A DNA stretch of 38,154 nucleotides from an uncultured Hyphomicrobiales bacterium (GTDB taxonomy: Bacteria > Pseudomonadota > Alphaproteobacteria > Rhizobiales > Beijerinckiaceae): contig CAISJZ010000503.1 of assembly GCA_903885755.1 (NCBI GenBank), positions 1-38,154 on the forward strand, in the 5' to 3' direction. Shown piece after piece: positions 32,472-38,154 of this stretch (position 1 is the stretch's first letter; each line of letters begins with the position of its first letter). A program made the translations under genes and the position numbers. The notes under the pieces were generated by a model. It did no database searches, was not told where the DNA came from, and saw only the letters and a program-made list of their open reading frames with translations.

Positions 32472-32500
32472 AAATTAGCATACGGACATAATCCGTACAA
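32472..32500 (-). promoter_or_regulatory. Toxin-antitoxin promoter with internal operator
   Basis: On the minus strand, -35 TTGTAC (32500-32495) and -10 TAATTT (32477-32472) are 17 nt apart. A perfect 6-bp inverted repeat, TACGGA-CATAA-TCCGTA (32481-32497), fills the spacer, and a further TACGG half-site lies at 32501-32505. This is the classic layout for autoregulation by a ribbon-helix-helix antitoxin/toxin complex. Confidence 0.65.
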
Positions 32501-32598
32501 TACGGTGCTTGGGCCTGAGATGCACGTCATCCCGCCTTCGCTTCATTCCCTCGCCGCAAACCTGTATCAACCTGCCACGGCTATCCGCCGGAGGGACC

Positions 32599-33513
32599 AT
32601 GGCTCAATCGGCTCAGGACGAAATTTCGCACGACAAGCGGCCATATCCCGCGGGTGAGATGGTCGAGCTCACGCCGCTCGTGCGGCGGCTGATTTCGCCC
32701 AACCCCGGCCCGTTCACCTTCACCGGTACGTGCGGCTACATCGTCGGGCGCGGGCGCGTTGCGGTGATCGATCCCGGTCCGGACGACGAGGCGCATATCC
32801 AGGCATTGGCCGCCGCTCTGGCCGGCGAGACCGTCGAGCATATTGTCGTCACGCATACCCATCGCGATCATTCACCCGGCGCGCGGCGTCTACGGGACAT
32901 GACTGGCGCCAAAATTGTCGGCTGCGCCAGTCACGTCCCGATCGAGCATGATTCCTCCGGGCGTCTGGACGCCAGCCACGATCTCGATCACGCGCCCGAT
33001 TTGCGGATGAGCGATGGCGACACGCTGGAGGGTCGCGGGTTTTCGCTGACCGCCGTGCATACGCCCGGTCACGCCTCCAACCATCTGTGCTTCGCCCTAC
33101 GGGAGGAAAACGCCCTGTTCTCGGGCGATCACGTCATGGCCTGGTCGACCTCCATCGTCGCGCCACCCGACGGCGCCATGAGCGATTACATGGCCTCTCT
33201 CGACAAGCTGCGCGCCCGCGACGACGCCATCTTCTGGCCCGGCCATGGCGGCCCGGTGAACGATCCCCAGCGCTACATGCGCGCGCTTGCCAATCATCGT
33301 CGATTGCGCGAGGCGGCGATCGTCGGCGCCATCGAGGCTGGCGAGTCGACGATCCCCGACATCGTTCTGCGCATCTATCAGGGGCTCGATCCGCGCCTGC
33401 GCAACGCCGCGGGGCTTTCCGTGCTGGCCCATCTGGAGGACCTTGTCGCGCGCGGACGTGTTCGCGCCGATAGCCCGGCGACGCTGACGGCTCGCTACGA
33501 GCCCGCCGGCTGA
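32599..33513 (+). CDS. MBL-fold metallo-hydrolase, LACTB2-like
   Basis: A 304-residue metallo-beta-lactamase-fold hydrolase. The metal motif HTHRDH is at 86-91; the later ligands lie in HTPGHASNH and FSGDHVM and in FWPGHGGP. After the MBL domain comes a winged-helix-like C-terminus (about 235-304; DIVLRIYQGLDPRL, LSVLAHLEDLVARGRV), the layout of LACTB2/glyoxalase-II-like proteins, which include RNA and thioester hydrolases. Start ATG 32599 follows GGAGG by 5 nt; the longer frame upstream shows no family match. Soluble, cytosolic. Substrate cannot be set. Confidence 0.88.
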   Translation: MAQSAQDEISHDKRPYPAGEMVELTPLVRRLISPNPGPFTFTGTCGYIVGRGRVAVIDPGPDDEAHIQALAAALAGETVEHIVVTHTHRDHSPGARRLRDMTGAKIVGCASHVPIEHDSSGRLDASHDLDHAPDLRMSDGDTLEGRGFSLTAVHTPGHASNHLCFALREENALFSGDHVMAWSTSIVAPPDGAMSDYMASLDKLRARDDAIFWPGHGGPVNDPQRYMRALANHRRLREAAIVGAIEAGESTIPDIVLRIYQGLDPRLRNAAGLSVLAHLEDLVARGRVRADSPATLTARYEPAG

Positions 33514-33519
33514 ACGGGT

Positions 33520-34296
33520 TCAGCGTGCGTCGAGCTGGGTCTGCAATTCGTCGGAAAAGGCCTGGATGCGCCGGGCGTTGTCGCCAAAATCGTGCCGCCC
33601 CTCGCGCGAGGCGGAGCGAACGTCGATGCGTGTTTGCCCGGCGAGCGGTCGAACGCGAACGGTGACGTCCGACGGAAAGCCCATGATCAGCGAGCGATCC
33701 ACGGCGTCGATATGACCAATGCCGATACGTCCACCCGGACGAGTTAGCTCGATGACGCGCCACTTGCGCGCCTCGACGGCCTTCAACACGAGCGGCCAGG
33801 CCTCGTCCACGTCGAGATCAAGCACGATCGGCTGCAACGCGGGGTAGGCGCGCCGCTGGGCGTCCCGCCACTCCGCCGAAATCGAGCCATGATCAAGATT
33901 GCCGCGCGCCGCCAGCGCCTTGACCGAGCGCGAGAAGTCCGGCGGGTCGTTGAGGTCCGTGGAGACGTCGTTGAGCAGCGGCAGACGCACGGCCTGCGCC
34001 GTGTAGTAGGCCGGCAGGGCCAGCACCAGCGCGCTCAGCAGCAGGCTCGCCACCACGATGCCCGAGCCTCGGCGACCCGTCCGCCAGATCACCACCGAGC
34101 CCGCGCAGGCGAACAGCACGGCCAGACAAGCGAACAGGATGGCGGCGCCAAACACGGAGAGAACCGCTGTCATGTCGACGACGCCCGAACGCGACAGGGC
34201 GATCGAGATCAGCGCCACCGCGATGGCGAAACTCGCCAGCCGCCGGCTCCAGATGGCGGCGGCGGAATAGGGCTCGTCGAGAATAAGACGTCGCAT
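33520..34296 (-). CDS. DUF1499 membrane protein
   Basis: A 258-residue protein with three hydrophobic segments in its first 115 residues (for example LASFAIAVALISIALS and VLSVFGAAILFACLAVLFAC) and a soluble C-terminal domain of about 125 residues. The latter reads NDPPDFS, YPALQPIVLDLDVDEAW, then RIGIGHIDAVDRSLIMGFPSD and RIDVRSASREGRHDFGDNA, which is the DUF1499 pattern. Function unknown. Start ATG 34296 was chosen because the 36 in-frame codons before it look non-coding. Divergent from pobA with 155 nt between starts. Confidence 0.85.
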   Translation of the reverse strand: MRRLILDEPYSAAAIWSRRLASFAIAVALISIALSRSGVVDMTAVLSVFGAAILFACLAVLFACAGSVVIWRTGRRGSGIVVASLLLSALVLALPAYYTAQAVRLPLLNDVSTDLNDPPDFSRSVKALAARGNLDHGSISAEWRDAQRRAYPALQPIVLDLDVDEAWPLVLKAVEARKWRVIELTRPGGRIGIGHIDAVDRSLIMGFPSDVTVRVRPLAGQTRIDVRSASREGRHDFGDNARRIQAFSDELQTQLDAR

Positions 34297-34451
34297 GGCC
34301 TGCTTCGGAGCGCCGGCGCGGGTATTCGCGGCGGCGGCGTAGTCATAGAGAATATCGCCGCGCGCGCAACGTCCCCGGACATGCCAACGTCGCCATTGTG
34401 CCATCGTCCCCGCATCGATAAATTCGCTGTTCGCGAGTGGAGGAGAAGCGA

Positions 34452-35630
34452 ATGCACGTGCAGGTGGGGATTATCGGCGCCGGTCCGGCGGGTTTGATGC
34501 TGGCGCGCCTTCTGCACCTGCGGGGAATTTCCAGCATTGTCCTCGAATCGCGCAACCGCGCCTATGTCGAGACTCGACTTCGCGCCGGCCTTCTGGAGCA
34601 GGGCTCGGTCGATCTCATCAATGAGACCGGCATGGGCGAGCGCATGCAACGCGAATGGATGGTCCACAACGGCACCGAATATGTCGCCGGCGGCGAGCGC
34701 TACCGCGTCGACATGTGGGACCTGATCAACCGCAGGGTCTATATCTACGGCCAGCAGGAGGTCGTGAAGGACATGATCGCGGTGAACCTTGCCGCGGGCG
34801 TGCCGATCATCTTCGAGGCCGAGGCGCGCGAGATCGGCGGCCTCGACGGCGACAAGCCGTTCATCCGCTATCGCGCCAACGGCGTCGAGGAAACGATCGT
34901 CTGCGATTTCATTGGCGGCTGCGACGGCTTCCATGGAATCTGCCGCGAAGCGATCCCCAAGGCCATCCGCAAGGACTATGATCGCGTTTATCCCTTCGGC
35001 TGGCTAGGCATTCTCGCTGACGCGGCGCCGACGTCCCATGAATTGATCTATTGCCAGAACGAGGAGCGCGGCTTCGCGCTCTTCACCATGCGCTCGCCCA
35101 AGGTCTCGCGCTGCTATCTTCAGGTGCCGCCGGACGAAAGCGAGGAGAACTGGTCCGACGATCGCATCTGGGACGAACTCGGCAAGCGCCTTGGCAAGCA
35201 CGAAGGCCTGACGCTCTCGACTGGCAAGATCACGCAGAAGTCCGTCACGCCCATGCGCAGCTTCGTCTCCGAGCCCATGCGACATGGCCGGCTCTTCATC
35301 GCCGGCGATTCCGCCCACATCGTTCCGCCGACGGGCGCCAAGGGCATGAATCTGGCGATTTCGGATGTCTATGTGCTGGCGAAGGCCATGACCGCCCATT
35401 ACGAGCGCGGAGAGACCGAACTTTTCGATCACTATACCGAGACCTGCCTGCGCCGGGTCTGGGGCGCCCAGCATTTCTCCTGGTGGATCACCTCGATGAT
35501 GCACAACCTGCCGGACGAGAACCCCTTTGATCGCAAGCGTCAGCTTGCCGAATTGCGCGCGGTTCTGGGCTCCAGGGCTGGCCAGACCCTGCTGGCCGAG
35601 AATTACGCCGGCCTGCCGATCGAGATGTGA
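34452..35630 (+). CDS. pobA: 4-hydroxybenzoate 3-monooxygenase
   Basis: A 392-residue FAD hydroxylase that converts 4-hydroxybenzoate to protocatechuate with NADPH and oxygen. Seen: the Rossmann motif GAGPAG (9-14), RLRAGLLEQG (substrate and NADPH Arg region), the GCDGFHG DG motif, HELIYCQN with the Tyr201-equivalent, FTMRSPKVSRCYLQ holding the Arg214-equivalent, the FAD motif GDSAHIVPPTGAKGMN, and ENYAGLP with the Tyr385-equivalent near the end. Thr replaces the Ser212 seen in the Pseudomonas enzyme. Length matches. GGAGGAGA lies 6 nt before ATG 34452. A thioesterase gene follows 3 nt after the stop. No PobR regulator gene adjoins. Confidence 0.95.
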   Translation: MHVQVGIIGAGPAGLMLARLLHLRGISSIVLESRNRAYVETRLRAGLLEQGSVDLINETGMGERMQREWMVHNGTEYVAGGERYRVDMWDLINRRVYIYGQQEVVKDMIAVNLAAGVPIIFEAEAREIGGLDGDKPFIRYRANGVEETIVCDFIGGCDGFHGICREAIPKAIRKDYDRVYPFGWLGILADAAPTSHELIYCQNEERGFALFTMRSPKVSRCYLQVPPDESEENWSDDRIWDELGKRLGKHEGLTLSTGKITQKSVTPMRSFVSEPMRHGRLFIAGDSAHIVPPTGAKGMNLAISDVYVLAKAMTAHYERGETELFDHYTETCLRRVWGAQHFSWWITSMMHNLPDENPFDRKRQLAELRAVLGSRAGQTLLAENYAGLPIEM

Positions 35631-35633
35631 TCG

Positions 35634-36044
35634 ATGGGCGCGCCCGACAGTCTCGACGACCCGCCGCCGCCGTTTCTGGCCTATTGCGGTATTCGCCGTA
35701 CCCTGCGCGAGAACGGCGTTGGCCGCGGCGAGGTCGATATCTCCCACGATGTCCGCAACAGCGCCGCCGCGGCCCATGGCGGCCTGCTGATGACGCTGCT
35801 CGACAGCGTCATGGCGAGCGCCGCGCGATCCCTGCTGGACGGGGACCATGGCGTGATGACCATCGATCTCCAGACGCAATTTCTGGCGCCCGGCCGGGGG
35901 ACCCTGTTTGGCGAGGGCAAGGTCGTGCGCGGCGGCAAGACGCTGTTTTTCTGCGAGGGCACGGTTGTCGATGGCGACGGAGCGCTGATCGCTCGCGGCA
36001 GCGGCGTCTTTCAGGCGCGTCGACCGCCGCGGGCGCGAGGGTGA
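35634..36044 (+). CDS. PaaI-family hotdog thioesterase
   Basis: A 136-residue single hotdog domain. The helix block AAAAHGGLLMTLLDSVMASA holds the HGG and Asp positions that form the thioesterase active site in PaaI-type enzymes. The closing strand pair GKTLFFCEGTVVDGDGALIARGSGVF is typical. It starts 3 nt after pobA, so both are almost certainly on one transcript. A natural reading is that it hydrolyses a hydroxybenzoyl-CoA or phenylacetyl-type thioester and that pobA consumes the acid formed; the first part is inference. There is no signal peptide. Confidence 0.88.
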   Translation: MGAPDSLDDPPPPFLAYCGIRRTLRENGVGRGEVDISHDVRNSAAAAHGGLLMTLLDSVMASAARSLLDGDHGVMTIDLQTQFLAPGRGTLFGEGKVVRGGKTLFFCEGTVVDGDGALIARGSGVFQARRPPRARG

Positions 36045-36097
36045 GGCTCCTCAGGGGCTCTTGACCACGTCGCCCCCGCGGGCGCATCCTTGTTGCA

Positions 36098-36385
36098 ATG
36101 ACGGAGCATATGTCCCAGCGCCTGACCCCTCGCGCCGCCATGGGCGACGATCACGGGGCCGCGTCCGATAGGCCCGTTGAAATCGACGACACGGACTACG
36201 CGCATCGTCATTTCGTCAATCTGGCCGCAGCGGCCTTCCTGCTGTTCGTGTCCATCGGCATCGTCTGGACCATCAAGGCCATGGACGCCTACGAGAAGCA
36301 GCGGGCGTGTCTCGATTCAGGTCGCCGTGAATGCGTCCAGCTTGAAGCGACCCGGCATTGGGGCATCCGACCGCCAGAGCACTAA
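36098..36385 (+). CDS. Small single-pass membrane protein
   Basis: A 95-residue protein with one membrane segment (about 41-62, in NLAAAAFLLFVSIGIVWTIK) and a short C-terminal tail bearing a CLDSGRREC stretch whose two cysteines could pair. I loosely recognise this arrangement from unnamed rhizobial proteins. ATG 36098 and 36110 are both possible. It follows the thioesterase by 53 nt and converges on the porin gene (13 nt apart). Confidence 0.65.
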   Translation: MTEHMSQRLTPRAAMGDDHGAASDRPVEIDDTDYAHRHFVNLAAAAFLLFVSIGIVWTIKAMDAYEKQRACLDSGRRECVQLEATRHWGIRPPEH

Positions 36386-36398
36386 GTCTCCAAACTCG

Positions 36399-37772
36399 TC
36401 AATAGACCGTGCGCACGTAGGCGAGCACATTGTTGTTGCGAACCGAAGCCGGCATCCCGGGGACGCCGGAATAGGAACCGCTCGCGCGATCATTGAATTG
36501 AGCCAGTTCGACTCCAATCATCCAGTTCGGCTGGAACATGTATTCGGTCCCGAACTGAAGGCCTAAGCCCCGGACCTTGTAATCGAAATTGACCAGAACG
36601 CCGCCGCCGACATCCGACGGGTTCGAATGCATGCCCATTTCGTAATAGGACAGGGTCGCGGTTGATTTCAGGAACGGCGTCCAGAGGTGTTCATAGGAAC
36701 CCAGCGCGGACCAACCGTTCGTGAGATGAAGTTGGCCGTTCTGTTCGGCGACATAATCGATCGCGAACGTCGGCGCGCCAAGATAACTCACGGCGCCGCG
36801 AGTGTAGGCGGCGGACGCCATGAAGCGTCCGTACATGTCGCCGGCGGCCTCGCCAAACACATCGCTCCATTTGGTCTTGTATTCCGCGCCGCCGGATATA
36901 GCCCAGCCATTGGCGGTTTGCACGGCGACGCCGCAACAGTCGCTCAGGGACGCGTCTCGAACCTGGTGAAAGGCGCCGGCGACCTGAACAAGCGCCTTGT
37001 CGTTGCCAACGCGGACCTGTCCAACAACGTCGGGCAATCGCGCCACGGCGTAGCGCGACATGAGGCCATCGTCGGTTTGCCGGCGCGTGGGATCTTCCAG
37101 CGACACACTGACCGCGACGTTGTCGCCGATCCGTTGGGAATAGCCAATCATCGGCGTACGGGTGGTCGATGAATAGCCGCCGGTAAAGGAATAGCCGGGC
37201 TGAATGAAATTGAAGAAGGAGGGATAGATACCTAATGTAAACCCGGCGACCTTGATCCATGCCTGATCAATTATGTTCTGCGCCGCGCCGCGAACGGTGA
37301 CGGTATTTTCGATGACGGGCGAGCCGTTGGCAATGAATGAAGCCGCGCCACGCACATTGATGAATCCGACAAGCGGGCCGAGCGTGGTGTCGGTGACGAA
37401 TGTCAGGTTGACCTGCGCGTCGATCGACGGTCGGGGGTCGAAGTTCCGCTCGCGGAAGTCCTTGAGAAAGTCGAGCAGCATGGGCACGCCGCCGCCCGGA
37501 TTCGCCACGCTCGGCAGTCGTTGCGACTGAAGCGCGATATCGTTGTTGGCCAGGTCCTTGTCGATCGCGAAGCGCAGATCGTAGCCGAACTTCGCGCAGA
37601 ACGGCGTGAATTCGGTCTTGAAGAACGTCGGGCCAAAGGACTGGCAATCGCCGTCCGCGGTTGAGCCCGCGGCCACTTGCGCCTCGACGGGAGCGTCGGC
37701 GCGCGCTGGCGCGGTCGCGAACATCGCGAGATACGCCATGCCGGAGATTAACAACCAACGCTTGAACACCAC
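36399..37772 (-). CDS. Porin, alphaproteobacterial (porin_2-like) type
   Basis: A 457-residue outer-membrane beta-barrel. Residues 1-25 (start MVFKRWLLISGMAYLAMF ...) are a signal peptide ending ARA-DA. The mature protein has alternating polar/apolar strands, aromatic girdles, a TFVTDTTLGPLVGFINVRG-like strand block (full pattern around 130-150), GGAEYKTKW, and a C-terminal strand ending YVRTVY with the terminal aromatic used by the BAM machinery. This fits the rhizobial/Brucella Omp2b-type group. The start is GTG 37772 (or the next GTG, 37769) with an AGGA nearby; no ATG gives a full signal peptide. A truncated gene and an IS3 element lie just upstream. Confidence 0.88.
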   Translation of the reverse strand: MVFKRWLLISGMAYLAMFATAPARADAPVEAQVAAGSTADGDCQSFGPTFFKTEFTPFCAKFGYDLRFAIDKDLANNDIALQSQRLPSVANPGGGVPMLLDFLKDFRERNFDPRPSIDAQVNLTFVTDTTLGPLVGFINVRGAASFIANGSPVIENTVTVRGAAQNIIDQAWIKVAGFTLGIYPSFFNFIQPGYSFTGGYSSTTRTPMIGYSQRIGDNVAVSVSLEDPTRRQTDDGLMSRYAVARLPDVVGQVRVGNDKALVQVAGAFHQVRDASLSDCCGVAVQTANGWAISGGAEYKTKWSDVFGEAAGDMYGRFMASAAYTRGAVSYLGAPTFAIDYVAEQNGQLHLTNGWSALGSYEHLWTPFLKSTATLSYYEMGMHSNPSDVGGGVLVNFDYKVRGLGLQFGTEYMFQPNWMIGVELAQFNDRASGSYSGVPGMPASVRNNNVLAYVRTVY

Positions 37773-37815
37773 ACGCCGTCCTGACTCAAGACACTTACGG
37801 AAAACTGATGATTGT

Positions 37816-38035
37816 TCAGTGCGATCGACCGAAGGAACCTGAAAGCGACCCGATCGAACCGGAGCCCGTGATCGTCAGAAGATTGAAACCGTTGTTGGAA
37901 TAGGCGGACACGTAACTTGTTCCGCCCGAACCGGTCACCGCGTTCCGGGAGAAGCCAAAGGCAGTGTTCGCTTCCGTGGATCGCTTGTTGTCCTGAACCA
38001 CCGAAGACGTATTGATAGAGCTGGCTTCGGAAATC
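37816..38035 (-). pseudogene. C-terminal remnant of a Ser/Gly/Asn-rich gene cut by the IS3 element
   Basis: About 73 codons that read as a real protein tail rich in Ser, Gly, Asn and Thr (SINTSSVVQDNKRSTEAN, TAFGFSRNAV, SAYSNNGFNLLTITGSG, stop at 37818-37816). The composition suggests a secreted or surface protein. The frame continues upstream to 38124, but that part coincides with the leader and start of the IS transposase gene on the other strand, so it is probably IS sequence read in passing. The gene lies 43 nt upstream of the porin, same direction. The junction near 38036 is an estimate. Confidence 0.45.
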
Positions 38036-38154
38036 TGAACAGCGGGATAAGTGGATTTTCCGCCTGACAGCGGCAAGAATTGCCGCGAATCAGGAGAGAT
38101 CATGAGCAGACGACCGCGTCGCAATCACACACCGGCTTTCAAGGCCAAGGTGGC
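38036..38154 (+). mobile_element. IS3-family insertion sequence, left end (partial)
   Basis: The left part of an IS3-type element, identified by the transposase gene that begins at 38102. The element probably starts near a TG at 38036, where the coding character of the leftward remnant ends; the terminal repeat cannot be checked because the other end is outside the window. Confidence 0.55.
38102..38154 (+). CDS. IS3-family transposase OrfA, partial 5' end
   Basis: The first 17 codons (MSRRPRRNHTPAFKAKV) match the well-known start of IS3-family OrfA proteins in Rhizobiales, which continue with a helix-turn-helix. CAGGAGAG precedes ATG 38102. The gene runs off the right edge at 38154. In the family, OrfA is followed by an overlapping OrfB with the DDE catalytic core, made by frameshifting. 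Confidence 0.85.
   Translation, partial: MSRRPRRNHTPAFKAKV

Noticed and set aside
36061-36084. TTGACC as a -35 box for the small membrane protein gene
   Set aside because: No acceptable -10 hexamer lies 16-18 nt downstream.
1-38154. tRNA/rRNA genes, CRISPR arrays, prophage or integrative-element boundaries
   Set aside because: No cloverleaf-like segments, regular spacer repeats, phage structural genes, integrase or attachment-site pairs were seen; the IS3 end at the right edge is the only mobile DNA.

Overview
This 38 kb window is a piece of GC-rich chromosome from an alphaproteobacterium, most likely of the order Hyphomicrobiales (Rhizobiales). The evidence is the gene content: a TIGR02301-family protein, an RT0821/Lpp0805-type lipoprotein, a rhizobial-type porin, a phasin, many Bug/TctC receptors, and an IS3 transposase whose first residues match elements common in that order. 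I cannot name the genus. Genes are packed tightly, often with 1-4 nt stop/start overlaps. No gene-free stretch exceeds about 220 nt, and I saw no tRNA, rRNA, CRISPR array or phage block.

Layout. 1-6.2 kb: a Tat-type FMN alpha-hydroxy-acid dehydrogenase (cut by the left edge), a CbpA-like J-domain co-chaperone, a second, cytosolic hydroxy-acid dehydrogenase, then a leftward unit cupin > Bug receptor > MFS transporter. 6.3-11.1 kb: a leftward group (lipoprotein, M3 oligopeptidase, small secreted protein) divergent from pdxH, a small periplasmic protein and a family 25 glycosyltransferase. 11.2-16.7 kb: a second leftward Bug receptor, a NUDIX/TIGR02301 pair, a small protein, then three Bug receptor genes in tandem. 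16.7-21.4 kb: a conserved hypothetical gene, an HDAC-like deacetylase/MFS operon, an L,D-transpeptidase with a clear terminator, and a Tat-exported phosphoesterase. 21.5-25.9 kb: MarR regulator, medium-chain-type acyl-CoA ligase, two-subunit CoA-transferase, NTF2-like protein. 26-30.5 kb: DUF898/M48 membrane pair, MetE-core-like methyltransferase, small membrane-anchored protein, phasin. 30.7-38.15 kb: sixth Bug receptor, a GNAT/DUF1778 toxin-antitoxin module with a readable promoter and operator, MBL hydrolase, DUF1499 protein, pobA with a PaaI-type thioesterase, a small membrane protein, a porin, and an IS3 element that appears to have cut a small gene just upstream of the porin.

Functionally the window leans towards capture and breakdown of organic and aromatic acids: six periplasmic solute receptors, two hydroxy-acid dehydrogenases, an acyl-CoA ligase, a CoA-transferase, a hotdog thioesterase and 4-hydroxybenzoate hydroxylase. 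None of the six receptors has TctA/TctB membrane genes beside it. The most unusual arrangements are the tandem receptor triplet (13681-16644) and the receptor sandwiched between a cupin gene and an MFS gene (3137-6214). I did not find a clearly new defence or mobile system. All family calls come from reading motifs, not from a database search.
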